Shown: positions 9,454-18,499 of the stretch, in pieces
Layout of the letters: each line of letters opens with the position of its first letter
How positions within the stretch are numbered: the first letter of the stretch is position 1
Assembly (NCBI RefSeq): GCF_900314695.1
Contig: NZ_OMWD01000008.1
Location: forward strand, 1 to 64,000
Length of the DNA: 64,000 bases
Direction of reading: 5' to 3'
DNA from: an uncultured Methanobrevibacter sp.
GTDB taxonomy: Archaea > Methanobacteriota > Methanobacteria > Methanobacteriales > Methanobacteriaceae
Made by a program: the position numbers and the translations under genes
Notes under the pieces: generated by a model
What the model was told of the DNA's origin: nothing
Databases searched by the model: none
What the model saw: the letters and a program-made list of their open reading frames with translations, nothing else

Positions 9454-11142
9454 ATAATATTTTTCCAAGTATTCGTTCAATTTGTCAATGGCGATTCTTT
9501 CCTGAGCTTCGGTGTCTCTATCCCTTACAGTTACTTGATTATCTTCAAGAGTATCGAAATCTACAGTGATTGCAAGAGGAATACCGATTTCATCAGCTCG
9601 GGCATATCGTTTACCAATGGTTCCAGTTGCATCGTATTCAACTCTAAATCCATTCATTCTTAATTCTTCAGTAAGATTTTGAGCTATTTCACGAGGTCCT
9701 TCTTTGTTTACAAGGGGGAACACTCCAACTTGCACTGGAGCAACAGACTTATTGAATTTGAAATAATCCTTATCATCGCTTTCACAGAATGAATGCAATA
9801 AAACGGAATAAACTATACGGTCAATTCCAAATGAAGGTTCGATTACATGGGGAATTATCTGTTCACCGGTAATTTCTTCTTCGACATCTTTAAAGATAAG
9901 TAATTCTTCATCCACTTCATAAACTTTGTCTAGTTCCACGGTGAATTTTCCATCTTTTTCAAGAGCTGCTTTAATATCTTCAGGTTTTGCATCTTCAATA
10001 GCTTGTTTTACTTTAGGTGAATCTCCTTTAAATATTGGTCCGAATTTGGATAAGTTAGGTTTCACTATTGTTTTTTGAACTTTTTTAGGTTCGTCGTATT
10101 CCATAAATACTGTTAGTTCATCATTACTGAATTTGGAGTGTGATGATAGGTCATAATCTCCTCTATCAGCAATTCCAATAATTTCGACCCATCCATATTT
10201 GTCGGTTTTTACTTCAACGTCCCAACAATCAAGGGCATAATGAGCCATCTCTCCAGCTAAATGTTGTCTGAATCTTAAAACTTCTTCTGGAATTCCAATT
10301 TCTGTTAAAAATTTACGAGCTAAATATAATTGGTAAATGAGCATTTCATTGGCAACAATACCTTTTTCCAATGCTTCACGTGCAGTAATTTTTAGAGGTT
10401 CTGTGTTGTTTTCCTGTACTTCCTGAGAATTCAATGTTAAAATTTCATTTTCTATCTGTCCGAATTTTGGATGGGTCTTGTCTTTGGGATTTAGAAATAT
10501 CTCTGCTTCTGCTTGTGTGAATTCTCTTAATCGAATAACTCCCTGTCTTGGTGAAATTTCGTTTCTATATGCTTTTCCAAGTTGAACTGCACCAAATGGA
10601 AGTTTTCCTCTGAAAAATCTTTCCAAACGTTTGAATAAAATAAATATTCCTTGGGCGGTTTCAGGTCTCATATAACCTACTTTATCCCCTTTAGCACCAA
10701 TTTCAGTTTTAAACATTAGGTTATAATTCCAGATACTTGACAATTTTCCACCACATTCTGGGCAGGTTATGTTATTGTCGATAACGATTTGGTCAAGTTC
10801 TTCGTTTTCAAGGCTTTCTACATCTTCACCAATAACCTCTTCGATAATGTGGTCTGCTCTAAATACTTCCCCACATTCTTCACATTTACACATTGGGTCT
10901 GTAAAGTTATCGACATGGCCTGATGCTTTTAAAACTTCTTTAGGCATTACTGTAGGGCCTTCAATTTCATAAAATCCTTCACCTGAAACGTATTGTTTTC
11001 TCCATTTTTGCATGATGTTGTTTTTTAAGCTTGCTCCAAGAGGTCCATAATCTGTAAAACCAGATACTCCGGAGTAAATTTCAAAGGACGGCCATAAAAA
11101 TCCTCTTTTTGCACTGATGTTTGCCATTTTATCATGATTCAT
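9448..11142 (-). CDS. glyS: Glycine--tRNA ligase (archaeal/eukaryal dimeric type)
   Basis: 564 residues. A class II synthetase with RGFLWPSFEIY at the N-terminus, motif 2 region FREFTQAEAEIF preceded by YRNEISPRQG, motif GYMRPETAQGIF, and a C-terminal anticodon-binding domain. An insertion has two zinc-type cysteine pairs (CKCEEC and CPECGG). It charges tRNA-Gly with glycine in the cytoplasm. The length is normal for the archaeal enzyme. Twelve bases separate its start from the stop of dcd, so dcd and glyS are probably co-transcribed. Confidence 0.95.
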   Translation of the reverse strand: MNHDKMANISAKRGFLWPSFEIYSGVSGFTDYGPLGASLKNNIMQKWRKQYVSGEGFYEIEGPTVMPKEVLKASGHVDNFTDPMCKCEECGEVFRADHIIEEVIGEDVESLENEELDQIVIDNNITCPECGGKLSSIWNYNLMFKTEIGAKGDKVGYMRPETAQGIFILFKRLERFFRGKLPFGAVQLGKAYRNEISPRQGVIRLREFTQAEAEIFLNPKDKTHPKFGQIENEILTLNSQEVQENNTEPLKITAREALEKGIVANEMLIYQLYLARKFLTEIGIPEEVLRFRQHLAGEMAHYALDCWDVEVKTDKYGWVEIIGIADRGDYDLSSHSKFSNDELTVFMEYDEPKKVQKTIVKPNLSKFGPIFKGDSPKVKQAIEDAKPEDIKAALEKDGKFTVELDKVYEVDEELLIFKDVEEEITGEQIIPHVIEPSFGIDRIVYSVLLHSFCESDDKDYFKFNKSVAPVQVGVFPLVNKEGPREIAQNLTEELRMNGFRVEYDATGTIGKRYARADEIGIPLAITVDFDTLEDNQVTVRDRDTEAQERIAIDKLNEYLEKYYK

Positions 11143-11154
11143 AAATATTATCTC

Positions 11155-11742
11155 CTAATCTTTTTTCAATTCATAATCTAATTTAACTCTACTGCTTTCT
11201 GGGCTAGTTTGTCCCATATATTTGCTTTTTCTATCTGGGTGTCCATACGGTAATTCTGAGGGTGTGGTCATGGTTTCAAATACAATTTGGCATACTCTTT
11301 GGCCAGGATAAAGCGCTACAGGCATTGCACCAATGTTGGAAATTTCTAATGTAATTTTTCCTTCAAATCCTGGATCGATGAAACCTGCAGTAACATGCAT
11401 GGTAACGCCTAAGCGACCCATACTTGAACGGCCTTCAACTCTTGCCACCAAATCATCTGGCACTTTGACATATTCTAAGGTTGTCGCAAGCGCAAATTCA
11501 TTAGGGTGTATTATAAAAGCTTCACCTTCTTTGACGGTAGTTGATTCCATGTATGAAGCAATGTCTTCTTCATCTTTAGGATCAATGAAAGGTTTTCTAA
11601 TTACTTTAAATACCTTGAACTCATCTCCTAATCTCATATCAACAGAAGATGGTTGTATTTGTTTCTCATCTAAAAGAGGTTCAATAGATATTTTCCCTTC
11701 ATTTAAATATTCTTTTATAGTTTTATCACTTAAAATTGCCAT
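11155..11742 (-). CDS. dcd: dCTP deaminase
   Basis: 195 residues from the chosen ATG. Motifs of the dUTPase-like fold: QPSSVDMRLG, EGRSSMGRLGV and IDPGFEGKITLE, which hold the nucleotide and catalytic residues. It converts dCTP to dUTP; some archaeal members also cleave dUTP to dUMP, which I cannot decide here. An in-frame TTG lies 12 bases upstream (11752-11754), but the ATG follows a GTGA-type site and matches family starts. It lies between a ferredoxin-type gene and glyS on the same strand. Confidence 0.9.
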   Translation of the reverse strand: MAILSDKTIKEYLNEGKISIEPLLDEKQIQPSSVDMRLGDEFKVFKVIRKPFIDPKDEEDIASYMESTTVKEGEAFIIHPNEFALATTLEYVKVPDDLVARVEGRSSMGRLGVTMHVTAGFIDPGFEGKITLEISNIGAMPVALYPGQRVCQIVFETMTTPSELPYGHPDRKSKYMGQTSPESSRVKLDYELKKD

Positions 11743-11757
11743 ATTTTCACACAAACA

Positions 11758-12585
11758 TTATAATTCTTTTTTATATAAATTGTCCATCCTATTAATTACA
11801 TTATCAATAGTTTCATCAGAATAATCAATTGTAATAGCATCAAATTTGCATGCATTTGTACAAAGGCCGCATCCCTTACAAGTGTCATAATCAATTGAGA
11901 TTTTGTTGTCTTTTAAGCGTATTGCTTGGAACATGCAAACTTCATTTAAACATTTTTTACACAGTCTGCAGTTATCTTCATGAAGCTTTACTGTAATACC
12001 ATCAAGTTTTTCTACTTTATTGCTTATGTCCTCATCCAAATTAGGATAAACTTTCCATAAACAGCAGCATGGGCAGCAATGACATATTGTTAAAAGTCCT
12101 TCTCCCGGATGTATGTTCATCCAAACTGTATCGATTTTATTTCTTCCAATGAGATGACTTAAACCTGCAGCATCTGCTCTATCAATCTGGGCTAAAGCTT
12201 CATCAACTGTTGCTTTTTTACCAATATGCTCTGGAATTTTGTTGGTTGTTGGTCCAAGGAAAATACAACCAATATCATGAGGATAATCTTTACAATCGTT
12301 TGAACTTCTGCATAAACATGAATTCATAATTACAATGTCATCGCAGCGTTTAACAACATCTTTAATAATGTCTGTAGGTAAGAATTCAGAGCCTTCGGAC
12401 TCTATTTTCTTATTGACATTAATGGTATTAGGTATGATAACGATTTCATCATCTTCAAAAAGCATTTTGTCAATGATTTTTTTGTAAGATTCTGATTTTT
12501 TTGTAATCTCTGCTATCCAAAATCTCCAGTTGAATATGTATTTGAGAATAAAAATACTAATATCCACATATCTAGGTCTTCTCAT
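11758..12585 (-). CDS. 4Fe-4S ferredoxin-type protein with cysteine-rich motif
   Basis: 275 residues. The C-terminal part has two 4Fe-4S patterns: one with spacing CRLCKKCLNEVC and one CKGCGLCTNAC. The middle has a dense cluster CHCCPCCC, and further cysteines lie in NSCLCRSSNDC. The N-terminus includes a hydrophobic segment but no clear signal. The protein is probably a cytoplasmic redox protein; its partners are unknown. The start overlaps the stop of the RNA methyltransferase gene in an ATGA arrangement, indicating translational coupling. Confidence 0.75.
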   Translation of the reverse strand: MRRPRYVDISIFILKYIFNWRFWIAEITKKSESYKKIIDKMLFEDDEIVIIPNTINVNKKIESEGSEFLPTDIIKDVVKRCDDIVIMNSCLCRSSNDCKDYPHDIGCIFLGPTTNKIPEHIGKKATVDEALAQIDRADAAGLSHLIGRNKIDTVWMNIHPGEGLLTICHCCPCCCLWKVYPNLDEDISNKVEKLDGITVKLHEDNCRLCKKCLNEVCMFQAIRLKDNKISIDYDTCKGCGLCTNACKFDAITIDYSDETIDNVINRMDNLYKKEL

Positions 12586-13481
12586 TGTTCACCAAGTTTA
12601 TTTTTTAATCTTCTTAATATCCCTTTAAATGTATGGGCTTCTCTACTAGTTATGAATGCTCTTGAAATAATGTTGTTGAATGTTTTCAAGCCATTTTTCT
12701 TTTTATGTTCTGGAATGTCCAGGTAATCTATTAGTTTTTTCATGTCATTTAACAGCAAGTCTTTTTCAACGGCACTGCTTTCATTCAAGCCTTCAACACC
12801 AAATTCATGTTTATTTTTAAACAGTTCATAGAATATTATTGCTGCTGCATGGGAAATATTCATTATTGGGTAAGTTGGATCTGTTGGAATGGATACGCAG
12901 ATGTCGCAGTCGTTAATTTCTTTATTTGAAAGTCCATCTCCTTCTCTTCCAAATAGAATAGCAATTTTATTTGAAGCATTCAATGACTTTCCCAATTCTT
13001 CTGGTTTTATAGGGATTCTGGCTAAGTTGTAACTTCCTCCAGCCATCCCTGTTGATGCTACTTTAAAATCTATTCTTTGTGATTGATAGAATTCGTCTAA
13101 TGTTTTATAGACTTTTGCATTTTCAACAATGTATTTTCCATGAGTAGCTTGATAATAAGCGTCATTAGTTAATGTTGGAGGGTTTATAAGTATTAAATTT
13201 TTTAATCCAAAGTTAGCCATAGTTCTTGCAAGAAAACCAATGTTTCCTGGAGTTTCACATTCCACAAAAACTATGTAAATGTTTTCTTTAAATTGGCTTA
13301 CTTCTTTTTCTTCATTTTCACGAATAAGTTTTGCTCGTGCTTTTCCTCTAGATTGAGTTCTTGTTTTTGATTTTTTAGTGGAAGTTGATTTGGATTCTGT
13401 TTTACTGTCTTCTTTATTTTCTGATGAATTGATTGTACTGGTTTCTACAACCTTTTGCTCACTTACAGCAGTGTCTCCCAT
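12582..13481 (-). CDS. TrmJ-like SPOUT RNA methyltransferase with charged N-terminal tail
   Basis: About 299 residues from the ATG at 13479-13481; an in-frame TTG lies nine bases further upstream. The first about 70 residues are low complexity, rich in Lys, Ser, Thr and Glu. The catalytic part begins at VFVECETPGNIGFLART and has FGREGDGLSN and IPTDPTYPIMNISHA, the knot motifs of the SpoU/TrmH family. TrmJ 2'-O-methylates position 32 of tRNA; the target in this protein is inferred from family. A C-terminal helical extension of about 70 residues is present. Confidence 0.8.
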   Translation of the reverse strand: MGDTAVSEQKVVETSTINSSENKEDSKTESKSTSTKKSKTRTQSRGKARAKLIRENEEKEVSQFKENIYIVFVECETPGNIGFLARTMANFGLKNLILINPPTLTNDAYYQATHGKYIVENAKVYKTLDEFYQSQRIDFKVASTGMAGGSYNLARIPIKPEELGKSLNASNKIAILFGREGDGLSNKEINDCDICVSIPTDPTYPIMNISHAAAIIFYELFKNKHEFGVEGLNESSAVEKDLLLNDMKKLIDYLDIPEHKKKNGLKTFNNIISRAFITSREAHTFKGILRRLKNKLGEQ

Positions 13482-13501
13482 ATTAATCAACTTCTAAGTA
13501 A

Positions 13502-14977
13502 TTATTCATAAGATTTTGTTAATAATTCAAGTAAATGCATCACTTTGATATTTTCACAGCCGATTGCATCTAACCCGTCTCTGATATTCAATTCACAAAA
13601 CGGACAAATGGTAATCACGGCATCAGCATCAGTTTCCTTAACCATTTCTGCTTTTGATTTAGCTAAATCCATTGCAATTTCAGGTTTTCCGGATTTTATT
13701 CCACCGCCTGCTCCACAGCATTGGCATGGGTATTTCATTTCATTAAATGTAATGCCAGGAATCATTTCAATAATCTTGCGGGGTGCATCTTTAATGCCTT
13801 GCCCTCTACCTAAATGGCATGGATCATGGTATGTAACAGTCATGTCTATGTCCTTTAATTTACTGGTATCCAGTTTATCCACTAAAAATTCGCTGATGTC
13901 CATGACATGTAATTTGGAACCGAATTCGGGGTGATTATTTTTGAGTGTAGCTCCACAACCGGAACAAATTGTAATAATTGTATCGTAATCTTTAAAAACT
14001 TCTTTATTTTTATCAACAAGGTCTTGAACTATATCTGTTTGGCCTGTTCTCAATAATGGTGATCCACAGCAGACTTGCCCTTCAGGAACATCAATATCGA
14101 TGCCATTTTCCTTTAAAACATCAACCAACATTTGTCCAATTTCAGGGAATTTGTAGTCAACCATACATCCCGTAAAGAATGCAATTTTTGAGCCTTTATA
14201 ATTTTCGATTTGCTCTATAAATGGAGTTTTATCTGTTGTTACTGACCTTCCATTTTTAAGAATATTTTCTTTAAATGCTACATGTTCTGGAAGTGGACCT
14301 GAACCATTAGCAACTGCAATTGCTCTCATCTTTTCAATTGCATCACCAAATGTATTTATGTTTTTAGGACAAACTGCCAGACATTTTCCACAACTGGTAC
14401 ATTTATATAAACCTTCGTCCAATGCTTCTTTGAGTCTATCAAAGTTTTCTCTTGGGTCGGTTTCAAATTTATCAATGTATCTCATTAAGTAAGGTCCTCC
14501 AAATTCCTCTGTTGCTATATTAACAACTGGACAGGTTGAAAGACAGGAATAACATTCGATACAGCTCCTTACTTTTTTTGTATCTTGAGTGTCTTCTTTT
14601 GTTATTGAAGTATTTAGCTCACTGCATTTATGATCACATTGGAGGGACAATTCTAAATCTTTTACTTTAGCTTCGATACTTGATTTGTCAACAATTAAAT
14701 CTTTAATAACTGGAAAGTTCAACGGTTCGATTATTGCGCCATCCTTAATCTCTTTTTGACAGGCAAGAGCACCATTTCCTTTAAACAATATTCCGCAGGA
14801 TCCACATTGTCCAGCTCTACATGAACTTCTAAAACTGATGTCAGCATCATATTTTTCATTAATTGCTTGAAGTGCATCCAAAACTTTCATCTGAGGTGTT
14901 TTTTCTATTTCATAACACTCCAAATGAGGTTCTGAGTCAGTTTCACTATTGAACCTTGAAACATATACTTTAATCAT
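13502..14977 (-). CDS. tfrB: Thiol:fumarate reductase subunit B (CoM/CoB:fumarate)
   Basis: About 491 residues. The N-terminal part is a 2Fe-2S ferredoxin domain (CRAGQCGSCG). Next come two 4Fe-4S motifs (CIECYSCLSTCP and CTSCGKCLAVCP) and a C-terminal half with two CCG domains (GQVCCGSP and CQCCGAGGG) like heterodisulfide reductase HdrB. TfrB works with the flavoprotein TfrA, not in this window, to reduce fumarate with coenzymes M and B, making heterodisulfide. GGAGGGG lies upstream; the second of two adjacent ATGs has the better spacing. Divergent from iorA. Confidence 0.9.
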   Translation of the reverse strand: MIKVYVSRFNSETDSEPHLECYEIEKTPQMKVLDALQAINEKYDADISFRSSCRAGQCGSCGILFKGNGALACQKEIKDGAIIEPLNFPVIKDLIVDKSSIEAKVKDLELSLQCDHKCSELNTSITKEDTQDTKKVRSCIECYSCLSTCPVVNIATEEFGGPYLMRYIDKFETDPRENFDRLKEALDEGLYKCTSCGKCLAVCPKNINTFGDAIEKMRAIAVANGSGPLPEHVAFKENILKNGRSVTTDKTPFIEQIENYKGSKIAFFTGCMVDYKFPEIGQMLVDVLKENGIDIDVPEGQVCCGSPLLRTGQTDIVQDLVDKNKEVFKDYDTIITICSGCGATLKNNHPEFGSKLHVMDISEFLVDKLDTSKLKDIDMTVTYHDPCHLGRGQGIKDAPRKIIEMIPGITFNEMKYPCQCCGAGGGIKSGKPEIAMDLAKSKAEMVKETDADAVITICPFCELNIRDGLDAIGCENIKVMHLLELLTKSYE

Positions 14978-14980
14978 CAT

Positions 14981-15084
14981 TTCCCCTCCGATTTATAAAT
15001 GCTAATAAAACATCATAATATGAATATTTATATTTAAAACTATTATATAATATATTGTATTAATGATAATTTTGAGGAAAATAT
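14981..15084. promoter_or_regulatory. Divergent promoter region tfrB / iorA
   Basis: Very AT-rich, with TATA-like stretches in both directions (TTTATATTTAAA near 15030 for iorA). GAGGAAAATAT precedes the iorA ATG. No convincing operator palindrome is seen. Confidence 0.4.
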
Positions 15085-16977
15085 ATGAATTTAAAAGAAT
15101 TAGTTACAGGAGTTAATGGTGATAAACATTTTTTACTTGGTAATGAAGCTGCTGTAAGAGGAGTAATAGAGGCTGGTGTTTCTATTGCAGCTACTTATCC
15201 TGGAACTCCTTCATCAGAAATTGGAAATGTATTGTCTGTGTTAGCTAAAGATGCAAATATTTATTTTGAATTTTCTACTAATGAAAAAGTAGCCATGGAG
15301 GTTGCAGCTACTGCTGCTGCATCAGGGTTGCGTTCATTTACTTTTATGAAACATGTGGGTATGAATGTGGCCGCAGACTCATTCATGACAACTGCATATT
15401 CTGGAGTCAGAGGAGGGATGGTAATATTGTCTGCAGATGATCCTTCTCTTTTCTCATCTCAAAATGAACAGGACACCAGGAATTACGCAAGATTGGCCAA
15501 TGTCCCTATCTTGGAACCGTCCAATTGTCAAGAAGTTAAAGACATGGTTAAATATGCTTTTGACTTGTCAGAACAATTTCAAATTCCAGTAATTGTAAGA
15601 ACAACCACTCGTGTATCTCATATGAGGGGAGTTGTGGAATTTGGAGATGTTGGAGATAATTCTACAAATAACGAAAATCATTGGAAAAGAGGTCACTTTA
15701 AAAAAGACCCATCCCAATTTGTTCCTGTTCCTGCCTTTGCAGGAGATATGCATGTCAGATTATGGGATAAAATACACAAAATTGAAAAAATTACAAATAA
15801 AAGTGATTTGAATACAGAAATTGATTTTTCAGCTGACAAAAAGTATGGTGTGATTTCATCAAGCAGCGCTTATAATTATGCTCATGATGTTGTCAAATTC
15901 AATAATTTGGATATTGACATTTTAAAATTAGGATTTTCATATCCATTCCCACAGGAAAAAGTAGCAGAATTTTTAAAGGAAATGGATGATGTTTTCATTG
16001 TTGAGGAAGTGGATCCAATAATAGAAAAAGAGACATTATCCACAATAGGTGCTAAAAAACTGGATGTTACTGTCCATGGTAAATTGGATGGAACTTTCCC
16101 TCTTTATCACGAATTCAATTCTGATGTGGTTTTAGATGGATTCAATAAGATATTGAATTTCAAACAAGTAAGCGATTTAAAATATTCATCAAGCTTAGAA
16201 AAATTGCAAGAAGATATTCCTTCCCGTGCACCGGTATTATGTGCTGGATGTCCTCACAGGGCAATGTATTATGGAATAAATAAAGCTATTGAAGAGCTTG
16301 GATTGAAAACAGATGATGTGGTATTTGCATCAGATATTGGATGTTATACTTTAGGTATTAATCCACCATATAATGCTGCAGATTACCTATTGTCAATGGG
16401 TTCAAGTGTTGGAGATGGCTGTGGATTTTCAGTTTCAACAGACCAAAAGGTAGCAAGTTTTATTGGTGATTCCACATTTTTCCACAGTGGAATTTCACCT
16501 TTGATTAATGCAGTTCACAATAAACATAATTTTGTCTTGACTGTTTTGGATAACAGGATTACTGCAATGACAGGAGGTCAACCAAATCCGGGCATTCCTA
16601 TTGATGGGATGGGTGATGAAGCTCCGGAAGTTTCTATTCGTAAATTAGCTCTTGCTTGCGGATGTGATTATGTACGTGTGATTAATCCGTTTAATTTGGA
16701 ACAAGTTGTTAAAACTTATAAAGAAGCTTTTGAAAGAAATGATACTGCTGTAATTGTTTCAAAAGCCCCATGTACATTAATAAAAGGTTTAACTAAGAAA
16801 CCTCCGGTTAATTTTATTGAAAGTAATTGTAATAATTGTGATAAATGTGTAAGTGAACTTGCATGTCCTGCCATTTCAAAAATCAATGGTAAAATTGTTA
16901 TAGATAAATCTCAATGTGATGGATGCAATGTATGTATACAAGTTTGTAAGTATGGTGCTTTAGAGGCAGGTAGGTGA
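15085..16977 (+). CDS. iorA: Indolepyruvate ferredoxin oxidoreductase, alpha subunit
   Basis: 630 residues. Begins with the pyrimidine-binding domain (LLGNEAAVRGVIEAGV, YPGTPSSEIG). The TPP-binding domain has CAGCPHRAMYYG and GDSTFFHSGI, and the C-terminus has two 4Fe-4S motifs (CNNCDKC and CDGCNVCIQVC). The enzyme decarboxylates aryl pyruvates to aryl-acyl-CoA with ferredoxin. In methanogens it can run backward to make aryl pyruvates for aromatic amino acids from aryl acetates. iorB starts four bases downstream. Length and domains are normal. Confidence 0.95.
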   Translation: MNLKELVTGVNGDKHFLLGNEAAVRGVIEAGVSIAATYPGTPSSEIGNVLSVLAKDANIYFEFSTNEKVAMEVAATAAASGLRSFTFMKHVGMNVAADSFMTTAYSGVRGGMVILSADDPSLFSSQNEQDTRNYARLANVPILEPSNCQEVKDMVKYAFDLSEQFQIPVIVRTTTRVSHMRGVVEFGDVGDNSTNNENHWKRGHFKKDPSQFVPVPAFAGDMHVRLWDKIHKIEKITNKSDLNTEIDFSADKKYGVISSSSAYNYAHDVVKFNNLDIDILKLGFSYPFPQEKVAEFLKEMDDVFIVEEVDPIIEKETLSTIGAKKLDVTVHGKLDGTFPLYHEFNSDVVLDGFNKILNFKQVSDLKYSSSLEKLQEDIPSRAPVLCAGCPHRAMYYGINKAIEELGLKTDDVVFASDIGCYTLGINPPYNAADYLLSMGSSVGDGCGFSVSTDQKVASFIGDSTFFHSGISPLINAVHNKHNFVLTVLDNRITAMTGGQPNPGIPIDGMGDEAPEVSIRKLALACGCDYVRVINPFNLEQVVKTYKEAFERNDTAVIVSKAPCTLIKGLTKKPPVNFIESNCNNCDKCVSELACPAISKINGKIVIDKSQCDGCNVCIQVCKYGALEAGR

Positions 16978-16981
16978 GAAG

Positions 16982-17566
16982 ATGGATAATCATTATAGTA
17001 TTTATATTTGTGGTGTTGGAGGCCAAGGAATTATTAAAACTTCAACTATCATTGGTGAAGCTGCAATGAACCAAGGTCTGGATGTAGTAATGAGTGAAAT
17101 TCATGGAATGTCTCAAAGAGGAGGTTCCGTTTCCACAGAATTAAAAATTGGAGGATATAATTCTTCAATCATTCCAAATGAGGGTGCAGATATGTTGCTT
17201 TCTTTTGAACCAATTGAAACAATAAGGGGATTGGATAAGGTGAATAGCGAAACCAAAATTGTCTACAATACTCATCCAATTATTCCTTCTTCATCTGATA
17301 AGGCATATCCAAGTGTTGATAGCATAACAAAAACCTTAAAAGAAAATTTTAAATATGTTCTTCCAATTGATGGTACTAAATTGGCTATTGATGCTGGAAG
17401 TGTTTTAGCACTTAATATGGTTCTGTTAGGGGCTGTGACTGCTGATGACAATTTCCCATTATCAAAAGATTCAGTCATTGATGCAATGAAAAATAATTTA
17501 AAACCTAAATTCCATGATATGAATTTAAAAGCTATTGAAAGTGGGTACAAATCAATTAAAGGTTAA
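16982..17566 (+). CDS. iorB: Indolepyruvate ferredoxin oxidoreductase, beta subunit
   Basis: 194 residues, the gamma-type domain of 2-oxoacid oxidoreductases, with GVGGQGIIKTSTIIGEAA at the start and SEIHGMSQRGGSV, the usual CoA/TPP-domain partner signature. It follows iorA directly with GGTGA overlapping the end of iorA, so the two subunits are translated from one message. Confidence 0.95.
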   Translation: MDNHYSIYICGVGGQGIIKTSTIIGEAAMNQGLDVVMSEIHGMSQRGGSVSTELKIGGYNSSIIPNEGADMLLSFEPIETIRGLDKVNSETKIVYNTHPIIPSSSDKAYPSVDSITKTLKENFKYVLPIDGTKLAIDAGSVLALNMVLLGAVTADDNFPLSKDSVIDAMKNNLKPKFHDMNLKAIESGYKSIKG

Positions 17567-17621
17567 ATATTTAAATACTATTTAAAATAAATCTTTTACT
17601 AGATTAATGAGTTGTGGTATT

Positions 17622-17900
17622 ATGACTTACAAAATTGATAATGCAATTGTAAAAAAAGATGTAACTGGAAAACTTACATTAATTGATCCAGATAATGTTT
17701 TTGCTGATGAAGATGCATTCATTGCTATTAAAAGTGATGATTTAATTACTATTCAACTTTTAATTAATGGTATTTTAAAAAATGATTTTAAAAGTTGGAG
17801 GGAATTGGGAGCAATTCCTGAAAATGAATCCCTTAAAAATCTTTTTGTCCGCTTAGGATATTCAAAAGAAGATGTAGCTAATATGATTAAAGAATTTTAA
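17622..17900 (+). CDS. Small protein of unknown function downstream of iorB
   Basis: About 92 residues, not recognised. Sequence is acidic with alternating hydrophobic residues; its end (LFVRLGYSKEDVANMIKEF) looks like a helix pair. An ATG at 17607 is also in frame, but the ATG at 17622 follows GTGGT at a normal distance. An own TATA-like box (ATTTAAATA near 17569-17577) suggests transcription separate from iorAB, or read-through with it. Confidence 0.55.
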   Translation: MTYKIDNAIVKKDVTGKLTLIDPDNVFADEDAFIAIKSDDLITIQLLINGILKNDFKSWRELGAIPENESLKNLFVRLGYSKEDVANMIKEF

Positions 17901-18038
17901 TTATTCTTTACTTTTTTTTATTTTCTTTTAATTTGTTTTTTTGAAATTTGTTCTAAATCAGTTATTTAATCTGTGTTTTTGTTTGGTGAAGGTTAATATA
18001 TCTAAAATTAGAATGGATTTTTAAATAAAAATAATTTG

Positions 18039-18062
18039 TAGAAAAGAGATTAGTCTTTTCTA
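18039..18062 (-). terminator. Terminator hairpin of the ACT/paaK operon
   Basis: A perfect 9-bp inverted repeat (TAGAAAAGA, six-base loop, TCTTTTCTA) overlaps the stop codon of the ACT-domain gene and is followed on the minus strand by T-rich sequence. Confidence 0.6.
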
Positions 18063-18491
18063 TAAGTTTTCAATATCTTCGGTCTCTAGTATTTTAACAT
18101 TGCTATCTTTTAAGGCATCGATAGCTTTTTCCATATTTTCTAATCTCATAACTACAATAGCTTCATCGGTTTTGCTGCTTACAAATGCATATAAGTATTC
18201 TAAATTAATACCTTTTTCATCAAAAACAGCTAATGTAGAATTTAATCCATTAGGTTCGTCTGGAACTGCTAAAATAATTACTTCATTTTCTTTTACAATA
18301 AATCCATCTTTTTCAAGAGCATCTATTGCTTTTTTGTTATCTGAAACAATTAATCTTAAGATTCCGTATTTTGTTGTATCTGCTATTGAAAGAGCACGAA
18401 TATTAATGTTTTCTTGCCCCAATGTGTTAATAGCTTTTTTAATTCTTCCTTCTTTGTTTTCTACAAAAATTGAAATTTGTTTCACTGACAT
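18060..18491 (-). CDS. Double ACT-domain protein
   Basis: 143 residues made of two ACT domains in tandem (about 4-70 and 72-140), each with the ISIFVENKEGRI-type beta-strand and helix pattern. ACT domains bind amino acids. Genes of this kind commonly sit next to phenylacetate-CoA ligase genes in archaea, and here it starts eight bases after paaK ends. It likely senses an aromatic amino acid for the paaK/ior module; that role is inference. Confidence 0.85.
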   Translation of the reverse strand: MSVKQISIFVENKEGRIKKAINTLGQENINIRALSIADTTKYGILRLIVSDNKKAIDALEKDGFIVKENEVIILAVPDEPNGLNSTLAVFDEKGINLEYLYAFVSSKTDEAIVVMRLENMEKAIDALKDSNVKILETEDIENL

Positions 18492-18499
18492 TTTTTCAC